Numbered from the stretch's first letter, positions 45,551 to 55,674 are shown. The stretch: 64,000 bases of DNA from Algibacter mikhailovii (GCF_014651495.1 NZ_BMWZ01000004.1:124001-188000), one strand, 5' to 3'. A program made the numbers and translations. Notes: generated from the letters alone by a model not told the origin.

Positions 45551-45568
45551 TTAATAATTTACTATTAT

Positions 45569-46735
45569 TTACGTAGCAGGCTTATACTCTTTCTTATCTA
45601 AAATCATCTTAGAAAGAATTTCTCGAAGAATCTCTGAAGTTCCACCGCCAATAGGTCCCAATCTGCTATCTCTTAATAGACGTGCCATTGGATATTCTTC
45701 CATATAACCATATCCTCCTAAGAACTGAAGACATTCATATATAACCGCATCGGCCATTTTTGTAGATTTAAGTTTAGACATGGTCGCTTCCTTTACTACA
45801 TACTCACCCCGGTTTAATCTATAAGCAACCGTGTAGTTAAATTGTTTACAAACCTCCATGTCAGAATATAAATCCACATACTTGTGTCTTAAGGCCTGAT
45901 ATTTATCTAAACTTTTTCCAAAAGCAATTCTTTCAGACATATATTGCGAAGCATAATCAAGAGCATATTCAGCTCTTGCATGTGCATTAATCCCCATAAC
46001 AAGGCGTTCTAGAGCAAAATGCTGCATGATGTAAGCAAAACCGTTGTTTTCCTCTCCCAAAAGGTTTGACGTTGGTATCTTAACATTATCGAATGCAATC
46101 TCCGCCGTATCTGAGGCTCTCCAACCCAACTTATCTAACTTTGAAGCAGTAATACCTGGAGTTTCTCTATCAACAACAAAAATACTCATACCCTTATTTC
46201 CTAATTCAGGTTTTGTCTTTGCAGCTACAACCAAATAATCACTGTAAATACCATTAGTAATAAAGGTTTTCGAACCATTTATAAAATAGGAATCACCTTC
46301 CTTTACAGCGGTAGTTCGCATTCCAGCCACATCACTACCTCCTGAAGGCTCTGAAATACATAAACACCCTATTTTATCACCAGCAATACTAGGTGCTAAA
46401 TAGTTTTCTTTAATAGTCTCATCCCCTTCTGCATTTAAATGCGTCATGGCTAAATAGACATGCGCCCATATGGCCGCAGCAAAACCTCCCGAATTTATTT
46501 TTTGAAGCTCTTCTTGTAAAATTACCGTATAAAAAAGATCAAGATTTAAACCACCGTATTTTTCTGGATAATTAATTCCGAAAAAACCCATCTCCCCGAA
46601 TTTCTTCCAAATAAACCGATCAATAGAACCCGTTTTTTCCCATTTATCAATATGTGGTACAACTTCTTTTTTTAAAAAATCTTGAAGACTTTTTCTAAAA
46701 AGGTTATGCTCTTCAGTGAAGTACATGTTATTCAT
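45569..46735 (-). CDS. Acyl-CoA dehydrogenase
   Basis: 388 aa, normal length. The FAD-binding signature ISEPSGGSDVAGMRT (about 127-141) and the C-terminal LGGYGYMEEYPMARLLRD with the catalytic-base region (Glu in EEYP) are present. It oxidises acyl-CoA in fatty-acid or branched amino-acid breakdown in the cytosol. Its start overlaps the stop of the ComEA-like gene (ATGA), so they are translated from one message. Confidence 0.93.
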   Translation of the reverse strand: MNNMYFTEEHNLFRKSLQDFLKKEVVPHIDKWEKTGSIDRFIWKKFGEMGFFGINYPEKYGGLNLDLFYTVILQEELQKINSGGFAAAIWAHVYLAMTHLNAEGDETIKENYLAPSIAGDKIGCLCISEPSGGSDVAGMRTTAVKEGDSYFINGSKTFITNGIYSDYLVVAAKTKPELGNKGMSIFVVDRETPGITASKLDKLGWRASDTAEIAFDNVKIPTSNLLGEENNGFAYIMQHFALERLVMGINAHARAEYALDYASQYMSERIAFGKSLDKYQALRHKYVDLYSDMEVCKQFNYTVAYRLNRGEYVVKEATMSKLKSTKMADAVIYECLQFLGGYGYMEEYPMARLLRDSRLGPIGGGTSEILREILSKMILDKKEYKPAT

Positions 46736-47622
46736 CTATTTTCTTTTTCGATGTGCAAATATAATTCAATTATCTTGATTTTATTTGCGGGTAGGTCTAT
46801 AACTTTTTCTAATTCGTCAATAGTTTTATACCCTTCTCTTAGTTGACGTTCTTCTAAAATGTTATGCGCCAAATCATAACCTATATGCGGAATAGTCACC
46901 AATTCATCTATGGTTGCCAAATTCAAATCAATTTTATTTATGATTCTTGGTGTTTTTACGGTAAATTGATTTGTAATCGCCTTAATAACTTCTGGAGATA
47001 ATCCATAAACATCAAACAATTCAACATCTGAAGCGAAACCTCCTATTTTTGAGTTTCTATACCTAATAATGCGTTCAGAAAGCACTTTACCTATTCCATT
47101 TATTTTTTGAATTTCCTGAACAGACACCTTATTTAAATCTTGTTTTTCAGTAAACGTTTTAGCTTGGCTTTCACTAGTGTATACCCGCTTAATAGTCCTT
47201 TCAGGATTCCTTAGCCATTCCGGAAATTTAAAATATGGAGAAATCTCATTTAAAAGCGAATCTGACACCAGAGTTATATCCTGAAATTGTTGGGCAGAAT
47301 TGATCCATTTATTCTTCATTCGGTAAGCCAACAATCGGTCAATCTCCTCATTACTCATGCCCAAAACAGACCCTTTGTGGTCATTAATGAAATTTGGATT
47401 AAAAGGATAAATCTTCGGCTTTCGTTCCTCTAATTCAGCACGCCTTAAAGAATCTATTTCGTTTGTGTATGCTGGTAGGGCTTCTTCATCAACTTTAATA
47501 TCTTCGGAAGATCCGTCAACATAAAAATAAACGGTTTGTAAAATAACAATAAGTAGTAATAACAAAAAGATCCCATTTCTTTGTTCTTTTGTTAACATGA
47601 AATGGGATCTAAAATTTTGCAT
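46732..47622 (-). CDS. ComEA-like helix-hairpin-helix protein
   Basis: 296 aa. One membrane segment near the N-terminus (about 16-34, NGIFLLLLLIVILQTVYFYV) anchors the protein; an alternative ATG at residue 9 is possible. Helix-hairpin-helix motifs lie around GMSNEEIDRLLAYR (about 95-110), KINGIGKVLSERIIRYR (about 175-192) and IPHIGYDLAHNILEERQ (about 245-262). Such motifs bind DNA without sequence preference, as in the ComEA DNA receptor, but the role in Bacteroidetes is not settled. It lies 7 bases after the symporter gene. Confidence 0.85.
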   Translation of the reverse strand: MQNFRSHFMLTKEQRNGIFLLLLLIVILQTVYFYVDGSSEDIKVDEEALPAYTNEIDSLRRAELEERKPKIYPFNPNFINDHKGSVLGMSNEEIDRLLAYRMKNKWINSAQQFQDITLVSDSLLNEISPYFKFPEWLRNPERTIKRVYTSESQAKTFTEKQDLNKVSVQEIQKINGIGKVLSERIIRYRNSKIGGFASDVELFDVYGLSPEVIKAITNQFTVKTPRIINKIDLNLATIDELVTIPHIGYDLAHNILEERQLREGYKTIDELEKVIDLPANKIKIIELYLHIEKENR

Positions 47623-47629
47623 TATACCT

Positions 47630-49234
47630 TTATAAGTTAAGCTCTTTTATAGCTTTCATATATTTTTTTAGTTCATCCTTAACTTTAGGCGCTAGTAATA
47701 CTAAACCTATCATATTTGGAACCATCATTGCAAAAATCATCGCGTCTGAAAAGCCAATTACAGATCCTAAGCTGGCAGCTGCTCCTATAACGACGAATAT
47801 GCAAAATATTAACTTGTAGGCATATTCCATTTTTTTTGTTCTACCAAATAAATAAGCCCAACCTTGAAACCCATAGTAAGACCATGAAATCATCGTACTA
47901 AATGCAAATAACACAACAGCAATAGTTAGCACATATGGAAACCAAGAAATTACCGACTCAAAAGCTCCAGATGTCAGCAATATGGCCTGAGCATCATTTA
48001 AAGACGCGTTTTCTGCAGTAACATTACCTGTAATGATAAGCACTAAAGCGGTCATAGTACAAACCACAACAGTATCAATAAATGGTTCTAATAAGGCAAC
48101 CATTCCCTCACTTGCCGCATACCTTGTTTTAACCGCCGAATGCGCAATAGAAGCAGAACCAACACCGGCTTCATTTGAAAATGCTGCCCGTCTAAACCCT
48201 TGAACTAAAACACCAAGTGCTCCTCCAGTAACACCTTCTGGACTAAAGGCACCATTAAATATCTGTAAAAAAGCGGCGCCTATCATATCATAATTTGCAA
48301 TTATCACAAATAAAGAAGCTGCCACATAAATCACAACCATAAATGGCACTATTTTATCGGTTACTTTGGCTATTTTTTTAATACCTCCAATAATCACTAT
48401 ACCTACAAGTACAGCCATGACTACTCCAAATAACCAACCTTTTCCGTGTAAGAATGATTGATCTCCTCCTGTAATGTTTTCAACCAATTGAAAAGCTTGA
48501 TTCACTTGAAACATATTACCGCCCCCAAACGAACCACCAATAACAAAAATGGCAAATAATGCCGCTAAAAATTTCCCTAAACCTCCCAGTCCTTTTGATT
48601 TTAAACCTTTAGTCAAATAATACATGGGGCCGCCATAAACGGTTCCATCACTCTCAATATCCCTATACTTTACCCCTAATGTACATTCAACAAATTTAGA
48701 CGCCATACCAACTAAGCCCGCAATAATCATCCAAAATGTAGCGCCTGCACCACCAATAGAAACTGCGATGGCCACACCTGCAATATTCCCCAGCCCTACT
48801 GTGGCAGATAAAGCTGCCGTTAAAGCTTGAAAATGAGAAACCTCTCCTTCATGTCCTTCTATTCTTATGGTATCTGGGTTATCCTCTTCATCTGAAAACT
48901 TTGATTTAGAAATTTCAACTTTATGATTTTCTCTATCTTCTAAATCATCATATTTTCCTCTTACAATATTAATTGAAGTCCAAAATCCCTTAAAATTTAT
49001 AAAATTGAAATAGAAGGTGAAATAGGTAGCTCCTAAAATTAAAGGAAAAAGCACCCAATATATGCTGATCTCATCGGTAAAAGGAATTTTGTAAAATATA
49101 GCGTTTACAAACCAACCCGTAGCAGCACCAAATTTTTCATCAATAAGTTGATCTATGCCTTTATCTGTAGATTCTTGTGCGAAAGTTAAAATAGGAGCTA
49201 TTAATGTAAAAATAGAAAGAAGATATTTCTTCAT
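47630..49234 (-). CDS. Alanine/glycine:cation symporter (AGCS family)
   Basis: 534 aa. A short cleavable-looking N-terminus is followed by 10-11 membrane segments. The family signature VGLGNIAGVAIAVSIGGAGATFWM lies around residues 150-175, and FRRAAFSNEAGVGSASIAHS around 345. It takes up alanine or glycine together with sodium. First gene of the unit symporter-comEA-acyl-CoA dehydrogenase. Confidence 0.93.
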   Translation of the reverse strand: MKKYLLSIFTLIAPILTFAQESTDKGIDQLIDEKFGAATGWFVNAIFYKIPFTDEISIYWVLFPLILGATYFTFYFNFINFKGFWTSINIVRGKYDDLEDRENHKVEISKSKFSDEEDNPDTIRIEGHEGEVSHFQALTAALSATVGLGNIAGVAIAVSIGGAGATFWMIIAGLVGMASKFVECTLGVKYRDIESDGTVYGGPMYYLTKGLKSKGLGGLGKFLAALFAIFVIGGSFGGGNMFQVNQAFQLVENITGGDQSFLHGKGWLFGVVMAVLVGIVIIGGIKKIAKVTDKIVPFMVVIYVAASLFVIIANYDMIGAAFLQIFNGAFSPEGVTGGALGVLVQGFRRAAFSNEAGVGSASIAHSAVKTRYAASEGMVALLEPFIDTVVVCTMTALVLIITGNVTAENASLNDAQAILLTSGAFESVISWFPYVLTIAVVLFAFSTMISWSYYGFQGWAYLFGRTKKMEYAYKLIFCIFVVIGAAASLGSVIGFSDAMIFAMMVPNMIGLVLLAPKVKDELKKYMKAIKELNL

Positions 49235-49334
49235 AATGAATAATAATTTTTTATGTATTTGTTCGAGTTTACTAGAAATTAGAAAGGCAAGATGGTAAAA
49301 ATAAACGTAATTTTAAAACATCCGTCGTTAAAAC

Positions 49335-50366
49335 TTATTGATTTTCAATTTCAATATTGTAAACAGAATTTAATAATTCAATTTGCTCAGGCCGCCCTAA
49401 AACAATAATTTTCGATTTTGACTCCAATGGCATGTCTGCTTCTGGATTTACCGTGTAATCGCCCTTGCTGTCTTTGTAGCCAATAACCGTGCAGCCCGTC
49501 TTCTTTCTTAGATCTAAATCTTTTATCGTTCTAGCTTTCTTAGAATTAAAAAGTTTTTCAATCGCAACTTCCTCAATATTAATGTCTGATTTACCAACGA
49601 TAGAAAGGTTATCAATAAACTCCATTAATCCCGGAACCACAACCAAAGACGCCATATGGTCACCGCCAATTTTATCGGGTAAAATCACATTGTTTGCGCC
49701 TGCAAATTTCAATTTATCATATGATGACTCATTTGAGGCTCTACTGATTATATTAATTTTACTATTTAGTTGGCGGGTTGAAAGCACTACAAATAAATTA
49801 TCTGCGTCATTGGGTAGCGCTGAAATAAAACAAGATGCTCTGTCTACTCCCGCCATCAATAAGGTTTCATCTTCATTAGCATTCCCAATAACATAAGATA
49901 CATTATCCAATTGTAAACGATCAGCCATTTCCTTATTTTTTTCAATAACAACAAATTGCTTTTTGTAAGCCATAAGTTTTCTTGCTGCTTGCTTACCGTT
50001 TCTACCATAGCCACAAATAACAATATGATTTTTAAAACTATTAATATTTTTCTGCATCTTTTTTTGTTTTAATTCTTCAAAATCATTTTTACTTAAAATG
50101 TATTCGGTAATTACTGAAAGTGCGTAACCTACAATCACTACACTACCCAAAATTAAAAATATGGTAAAAATCTTAGACTCACTATCCAAAGGGTTCACTT
50201 CACTAAATCCGACTGTGGTCATAGTGATCACAGTCATATATAAAGCATTTAACCATGTATACCCCGAAATAAACTTATAACCATTTACACCTATTAATAA
50301 AATTATTACCAATAAGGATATTGCCGTGTAAATTTTGGTACGAAAAAATTTAATAAGTGGGTTCAT
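49335..50366 (-). CDS. Two-helix potassium channel with RCK domains
   Basis: 343 aa. Two membrane segments (about 14-32 and 65-88) enclose the pore with filter TMTTVGFSE, a variant of TVGYG seen in this channel family. The RCK/TrkA-N domain starts at HIVICGYGRNGKQAARKL (about 113) with a Rossmann GxGxxG fold; a TrkA-C domain fills the C-terminus. It gates potassium flow in response to cytosolic ligands. Last gene of the DUF2851-PspC-channel unit. Confidence 0.9.
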   Translation of the reverse strand: MNPLIKFFRTKIYTAISLLVIILLIGVNGYKFISGYTWLNALYMTVITMTTVGFSEVNPLDSESKIFTIFLILGSVVIVGYALSVITEYILSKNDFEELKQKKMQKNINSFKNHIVICGYGRNGKQAARKLMAYKKQFVVIEKNKEMADRLQLDNVSYVIGNANEDETLLMAGVDRASCFISALPNDADNLFVVLSTRQLNSKINIISRASNESSYDKLKFAGANNVILPDKIGGDHMASLVVVPGLMEFIDNLSIVGKSDINIEEVAIEKLFNSKKARTIKDLDLRKKTGCTVIGYKDSKGDYTVNPEADMPLESKSKIIVLGRPEQIELLNSVYNIEIENQ

Positions 50367-50396
50367 AGATTATACCAATTTACTCAAGGAATACTA

Positions 50397-50624
50397 TTAC
50401 AAATCAAATACTGACGAACGTTTTGTGTAAACCAAATCTTTTATCCGCATCCAAAATGCTAAAAACAAGTACAATGCAAAACCAAAACCAACCGTTACAA
50501 AAGTGAGATACATAAAAGACGTACGCACCACCTTTGCCCTAATACCAAATCTATCTGCAATACGTTGGCATACATAATAACCGTGCTTTTGAAAAAACAA
50601 TAAGGGCTTGTAGATATTGTTCAT
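50397..50624 (-). CDS. PspC-domain membrane protein
   Basis: 75 aa. The PspC motif GYYVCQRIADRFGIRAKVVRTSFMYLTF fits the family, followed by one membrane segment (about 37-58). In other bacteria PspC senses membrane stress, but single-domain members of this kind are common and unassigned. It begins 36 bases after the DUF2851 gene. Confidence 0.85.
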   Translation of the reverse strand: MNNIYKPLLFFQKHGYYVCQRIADRFGIRAKVVRTSFMYLTFVTVGFGFALYLFLAFWMRIKDLVYTKRSSVFDL

Positions 50625-50660
50625 GCCGCAATTTAATACTTAGTTTAATCGCATAAAAGT

Positions 50661-51935
50661 TTATTCGCTTAAAAGTTGATTACCAACAACACATTTTAAA
50701 CAGTTATTTTTATCACAATACGCCTTTTTAAGTTGAATTAAGGCTTGGGAATCCATTGAAGTTTTTGATACCTTCTTTAATTTATTGAACGCATCGATAA
50801 TATGATTTTCTTCAGACTTAATTTGACTTGCTAATTTGATAATACTCGAATCTGAATGAGCTCCCTTTTGTTTGTTGTAAAGGAACCTGATTGGGATTAT
50901 GGTATTTACTAATATTAAATCAATAAAAGATTTAGAAAGATACTTTTTTGATGATTTTCTTGATGTCTTTTGAAAGGTGTAGTGTGTATTCCAATACGTA
51001 GAGGTTGAAATTTTGAATACTTCATAAAAATCATCAATGCTTTCTAATGCCATAATTTTGGAAAATAAATTTTGATGCTGATGGTATAAACCTGCTAATT
51101 GTGATAGGCGAATAGTTGGGAAATTTAAGGGGCGTAATCTAAAAAACTGAATAGGTAATACCTGTTGATTATCTAAATTAAATTTTTGCTTCATAAACCG
51201 AAACTCCTTTACCAAATTCCTGTAATACCCATCTTCAACTGGGGATTCAAGTAAATTAGCTTGTCCAATTAAAAGCGCTTCTAGCTGATTTTGATTCCTT
51301 TGCAATTTCCTAATAATTGCAAAATCAAAAGATTTAGCCAAACTAAAAAAAGCTTCGCCGTTAACCTTTAATCCAAAATTCTTAGTCAACATAATAAATA
51401 AAACGCGTTCCCAATCATTTTTCGATTCGGCCAGGAGTTGTTCAATTAGTTTTGATTTAGACTCTAAACGTTCAAAGTACAAACGTTCCAACCAATTACT
51501 GAGAATAAAACTATCTATCGATGCAAACTCGTTTTCACAATTAATCCATTTGCGTTCCTTAGAAAATAATTGCTTATATTTTTTTATCATTTTGGGGAGT
51601 ACAAAATCCTTGAGCTGTAAGGTTGGTATGACCGTATTATCTTTTCTAAAAACGTCAATATCGTGTTCCCAAACAACATGTAATATAACATTGTCATAGG
51701 CCTTATCTCGTTCATGGTTATGCAAAAACCAATCTGACGATTTTACATGAATTTCTACATTTCCTGCCCATAATTGTCCATCTATTTTAAGTTGTGCATT
51801 AAAAAAATCTGGACCTGTATTAAAATTATGCTCCCCTACTTTAGAAATTAGAACTTCGGCTCCAGCAGTTGTTTTCAAATTATTGATTTGGAATTTCTTA
51901 AGCTTCCAGACATAATGTAGAAAATTTTCTCTCAT
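50661..51935 (-). CDS. DUF2851-family protein
   Basis: 424 aa, matching the family length. The conserved N-terminus MRENFLHYVWKLKKF and the signature TGPDFFNAQLKIDGQLWAGNVEIHVKSSDW (about 40-70) are present, as is a Cys-rich end CDKNNCLKCVVG. The signature region resembles a nuclease-like fold, but no activity is established. Soluble, cytosolic. First gene of a three-gene unit. Confidence 0.88.
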   Translation of the reverse strand: MRENFLHYVWKLKKFQINNLKTTAGAEVLISKVGEHNFNTGPDFFNAQLKIDGQLWAGNVEIHVKSSDWFLHNHERDKAYDNVILHVVWEHDIDVFRKDNTVIPTLQLKDFVLPKMIKKYKQLFSKERKWINCENEFASIDSFILSNWLERLYFERLESKSKLIEQLLAESKNDWERVLFIMLTKNFGLKVNGEAFFSLAKSFDFAIIRKLQRNQNQLEALLIGQANLLESPVEDGYYRNLVKEFRFMKQKFNLDNQQVLPIQFFRLRPLNFPTIRLSQLAGLYHQHQNLFSKIMALESIDDFYEVFKISTSTYWNTHYTFQKTSRKSSKKYLSKSFIDLILVNTIIPIRFLYNKQKGAHSDSSIIKLASQIKSEENHIIDAFNKLKKVSKTSMDSQALIQLKKAYCDKNNCLKCVVGNQLLSE

Positions 51936-52022
51936 TTTATAAATATAAAATTCTTACAAACACTCAGCAAATAAACTCTAGAGATTCTTAATTAAACACC
52001 AAAGTTTGTAATTTAGCCTAAA

Positions 52023-52427
52023 ATGTCATTGATGGAACAACTCACACTAACCACGCCGGCCCTTTTATTTTCAGCTATCTCTCTAATTATGTTGGCATAT
52101 ACTAACCGTTTTTTAGCTTATGCAGCTACCATACGAAGTTTGCATGACAAATACATGGAGAATAAGGATTCTGTGCTCATTGCTCAGATTGAGAATATAA
52201 AAAAACGTTTGTACTTGACACGTTCTATGCAAATACTAGGAATTAGCAGCCTACTATTGTGTGTACTTACTATGTTTCTAATTTATATTGAGCAGCAATA
52301 TATTGCCATATGGGTTTTTGGTCTGGCGCTTATTCTATTAATAATGTCTTTAGCCTATTTAATTATAGAAATACAAATTTCAGTCAAAGCTTTAGAACAT
52401 CATATTAGTGATATTGAGAAGGGATAG
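52023..52427 (+). CDS. DUF2721-family membrane protein
   Basis: 134 aa with three hydrophobic segments (about 10-35, 68-85, 90-112). The family motif TTPALLFSAISLIMLAYTNRFLAYAATIR is at the start. No function known. It is divergent from the DUF2851 gene and precedes the CIA30-type gene by 29 bases. Confidence 0.85.
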   Translation: MSLMEQLTLTTPALLFSAISLIMLAYTNRFLAYAATIRSLHDKYMENKDSVLIAQIENIKKRLYLTRSMQILGISSLLLCVLTMFLIYIEQQYIAIWVFGLALILLIMSLAYLIIEIQISVKALEHHISDIEKG

Positions 52428-52456
52428 ATTAAGGTACTTTAACAAAAAGAAGGCAA

Positions 52457-52939
52457 ATGGATTTAATAAAATTTAATTTAGACAGTACTATTTCTAACTG
52501 GCGTATAGTTAATGATGTGGTTATGGGAGGGGAATCTAATGGTAATTTTGAATTAAACGATGAGGGCTTTGGTGTATTTTACGGAAACGTTTCTTTAGAG
52601 AATAATGGTGGTTTCTCAATGGTTCAGTATCCATTTGAACCTATAATGGTAAATGACTATTCAAAAATTAGTATACGACTTAAAGGAGATGGCAAGACCT
52701 ACCAATTTAGAGTAAAAAGTAAAACTAATGAAAAGCATTCTTACGTAATACCTTTTGAAACGTCTGGAGATTGGGAAAATATTGAACTGCCTTTTAATAC
52801 ATTGTATCCAGCCTTTAGAGGGAAAAAATTAAATACCACCAATTACCCCGGAGAACAAATGGAACTTATTGCGTTCCTAATTGGGAATAAAGCAGCTGAA
52901 AATTTTGAATTAATTATTAATAGTATAGTGTTGTCCTAA
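52457..52939 (+). CDS. CIA30-family protein
   Basis: 160 aa single-domain beta-sandwich of the CIA30/NDUFAF1 type. It shows WRIVNDVVMGGESNG, FSMVQYPFE, YSKISIRLKGDGKTYQFRVK and the closing WENIELPFNTLYP. The mitochondrial relative helps assemble complex I; bacterial members are carbohydrate-binding-like and of unknown role. Probably co-transcribed with the DUF2721 gene. Confidence 0.88.
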   Translation: MDLIKFNLDSTISNWRIVNDVVMGGESNGNFELNDEGFGVFYGNVSLENNGGFSMVQYPFEPIMVNDYSKISIRLKGDGKTYQFRVKSKTNEKHSYVIPFETSGDWENIELPFNTLYPAFRGKKLNTTNYPGEQMELIAFLIGNKAAENFELIINSIVLS

Positions 52940-53081
52940 CTATTAAAAGACAAAGGTATCCTTAGTCTATTTTTTTAATTCTCGCCATTGGTTTCTTTCC
53001 CAATTGGTATTGCATCAAAAAGAATAAAAGCCTTTTTGACAGTATGACCATACTTTCTTAATACTGCCAAAAGCCCTATAA

Positions 53082-55619
53082 TTATTCACCATAACCTCTC
53101 GCCCTAGGCATTTCTATTCCACTTTGATATACTTTCCCCTCATCACCCGTCATTGCATCAAAAAAACGATAATAGTTTCCATAACCATATTCTGATTCCA
53201 ATATCCGACGCTTATCTCTCATGGCATTAAATTCCTTAGTAGCCGCGTCTTGATTCCCTATTAAAAAGAAATAATTATTATATGATATAACCTGTCCCGA
53301 TGCATCAGTTAATTTCAACTCTACAAAAAGCTGTTTTTCTATATTTGATAACACATCTGCAGAAATATCTTCAAACTTTTTGGCGCTATTCCCCTTAACA
53401 TTTCCAATATCGAAAGTTTTAGACATAAGTTCTTTTCCGTTTTCATTTTTAAAAACTACAGTCGCTTTACAACGTGTAAAGTCCTCGAATAAATCATTTA
53501 CAATCCATAATCCACCTTTAAAATGTTCTTGTTTTGACCATCGTCTCTTTTCAAAACTAAGATTAATAAGCAACGGCTGATAAGCTTTTTTTACGAATTC
53601 ATAAGACCGTTTTGTCTCCTGATAATTATCAACAATACCCCATTTCATATCAGGCCAATACGTTATAAAATGGCATAAAGCAATTCCACTTAAATTCGGT
53701 TTCTGTCTTCTAAAATATTCAATACCGTTTTGAAAAATTACGCCTTGCGTATCTTGGGAAGCATTAACAAACTCCTCTAAAGAGCCTGTTTTTTCCTCTC
53801 CAAACACATCCCAATTTTGCATTTTTAAACGCTCCAAATCTGCCCAATGGTGTCCCCAACTTAATCCAGGAGGCCATATTTCGTCTTTAGGAATAAATTT
53901 TCTTAAACTTTCAACAGATGGCACCGAGGTTATAGCAAACTCTGGCACAATTGGAAATTTCAGGGTTTTCAACCAATCTTCATGCAAGAAACTACCCATA
54001 TCATAAAAATAGCGTAATGCATGTACAGCTTCTTTAGGCTTAAAACCAGCTTCTCTAGAGACTTCGCATGTTAGTGGCGAATCGGGCACATAAGGTAAAT
54101 TGGCGTAAGCTTGTAATGAATCTCCTAAACGCTCTAAAAACGCTCTACCAAAGTTAGCATCTCTTGTTCTTAATAACATTTCCTCTCCCCCTTCCATCAT
54201 AATTAGTGAAGGATGATTTCTACGTTCCTTAATAACTTTGACACCTTCATTAAAAATCTCAGCTAACTCTTCCTCCTTGTCAGGAATATTACCAGTTCCT
54301 AAGGGTATTATATCTTGCCAAACTGTAATTCCCATTTCATCACAATATTGATAAAACTCAGGAATCTCTGGAGGGTGCCAGCCAAAAATTCTAATATTAT
54401 TCATATTCGCATCTTTAGCCAATTGTATTAATTTTTTGTATTCTGCAATTGAAGTCCTACCTGTAAAAATATCTGGCGGGCCTCCCCAGCATGCTGATCG
54501 AATAAAATGAAACTTCCCATTTATATATGTTGATCTGGGGAAACTAACATCTATATTTTTTTTAAAACCGGGGTTCCATTTAGAAGTGACTTCTCGTATA
54601 CCAAAAGTGAGTTCTTTAAAATCTTGATTAATATTCCCCTCCTTTAAAGATATTCTTGCTTTGTACAAATTAGGCTTTCCCATATCCCAAGGCCACCACA
54701 ATTTAGGATGTTCCAAATGAATGTTGTGCTCTATTTTGTTAATGCCAGGTTTTACATCCGCAGAGAACTCTACAGTTTCAATATCTGAAGAAAAGTTACT
54801 TCCTTCAAGTGTAGCAATAAAATTCATTTTCTTAGTTTCTGTCTGAGTATTCTCCACCGTAATTTCTAAATTAACCTCAGCAGAATTATTTTTATTAATA
54901 GAAGTATTAGCGTACACATCTTCAAAAAGAACATTACCTGTAGTAACCATTTTTACGGTCCTAAAGATTCCAAAAGGAACCAAATCCCTCCAATAATCTC
55001 CAAACCACGGTGTTTTTTTACCGGCTACTAATGCATTTACACGTGGGGGCGGATCTAATTTTATCATGAGCATATTTGTACTCTCTAGACGCTTATTGGA
55101 TATTCGCAAATACTTAGTGACATCAAACGAAAATCCAGAAAAAGCCCCTTCATGTCTCCCTAAAAAATGCCCATTTAACCATACATCACATGCATAATCA
55201 ACGCCTTCAAAAAGTATTTTAACCACTTTATCATTAACAGCTTCACTGATATGAAATTGATGTGAATACCACCATTCATATTGCTGAACCCATTGCGCTT
55301 TAACACTATTTCTGCCAAAATAAGGGTCCTCAATAACCCCGGCTTTCCAAAGGTCTGTATATACATCTCCTGGTACTTTAGCATAATTCCAAACTAAAGT
55401 TTCAATATCCTCGGGAGGTAATTTTGGTAAACCCATTTTAACTCCTTCCCCTGGTAGCATCATTTTCATAGTCCATTTTACGCCACCCAAATCACGCACC
55501 AATTGACTATTGGCATTATGTGAGATCATGGTATTTGGTTGACTAAATAAAGAAGAAAAGGCGCATAAAAAAACAACCACAATAAATTGCTCTTTTATTC
55601 TATTGAAATAATGTGTCAT
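53082..55619 (-). CDS. Glycoside hydrolase family 2, beta-mannosidase-like
   Basis: 845 aa from the ATG at 55619, preferred because a perfect -7 box at 55638-55645 puts the transcript start after the upstream ATG, and because it gives a clean signal peptide (ending SLFSQ). Jelly-roll domain about 30-220, Ig-like domain to about 340, then the TIM barrel. The acid/base region reads RRNHPSLIMMEGGEE; the catalytic Glu (480 in this numbering) is preceded by Glu instead of the nearly fixed Asn. The nucleophile region is VPEFAITS. It probably removes terminal mannose or a related sugar in the periplasm; the changed residue makes the substrate uncertain. Confidence 0.88.
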   Translation of the reverse strand: MTHYFNRIKEQFIVVVFLCAFSSLFSQPNTMISHNANSQLVRDLGGVKWTMKMMLPGEGVKMGLPKLPPEDIETLVWNYAKVPGDVYTDLWKAGVIEDPYFGRNSVKAQWVQQYEWWYSHQFHISEAVNDKVVKILFEGVDYACDVWLNGHFLGRHEGAFSGFSFDVTKYLRISNKRLESTNMLMIKLDPPPRVNALVAGKKTPWFGDYWRDLVPFGIFRTVKMVTTGNVLFEDVYANTSINKNNSAEVNLEITVENTQTETKKMNFIATLEGSNFSSDIETVEFSADVKPGINKIEHNIHLEHPKLWWPWDMGKPNLYKARISLKEGNINQDFKELTFGIREVTSKWNPGFKKNIDVSFPRSTYINGKFHFIRSACWGGPPDIFTGRTSIAEYKKLIQLAKDANMNNIRIFGWHPPEIPEFYQYCDEMGITVWQDIIPLGTGNIPDKEEELAEIFNEGVKVIKERRNHPSLIMMEGGEEMLLRTRDANFGRAFLERLGDSLQAYANLPYVPDSPLTCEVSREAGFKPKEAVHALRYFYDMGSFLHEDWLKTLKFPIVPEFAITSVPSVESLRKFIPKDEIWPPGLSWGHHWADLERLKMQNWDVFGEEKTGSLEEFVNASQDTQGVIFQNGIEYFRRQKPNLSGIALCHFITYWPDMKWGIVDNYQETKRSYEFVKKAYQPLLINLSFEKRRWSKQEHFKGGLWIVNDLFEDFTRCKATVVFKNENGKELMSKTFDIGNVKGNSAKKFEDISADVLSNIEKQLFVELKLTDASGQVISYNNYFFLIGNQDAATKEFNAMRDKRRILESEYGYGNYYRFFDAMTGDEGKVYQSGIEMPRARGYGE

Positions 55620-55637
55620 ATCTATATTTTTAACACT

Positions 55638-55645
55638 CAAATATA
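55638..55645 (-). promoter_or_regulatory. -7 promoter box of the GH2 gene
   Basis: On the minus strand TATATTTG is a perfect TAnnTTTG box. The start point would fall near 55634, so translation must begin at the ATG at 55619. Confidence 0.55.
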
Positions 55646-55646
55646 A

Positions 55647-55674
55647 TCATATATGAAATTATATTCATATATGA
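55647..55674 (-). promoter_or_regulatory. Paired palindromes at the GH2 promoter
   Basis: TCATATATGA occurs twice (55647-55656 and 55665-55674), 18 bp apart. The pair covers the spacer and the -33 position of the promoter, where a regulator would compete with RNA polymerase. Confidence 0.5.

Noticed and set aside
50204-50230. Abnormal K+ channel filter TVGFSE
   Set aside because: Variants of TVGYG with Phe are common in two-helix RCK channels.
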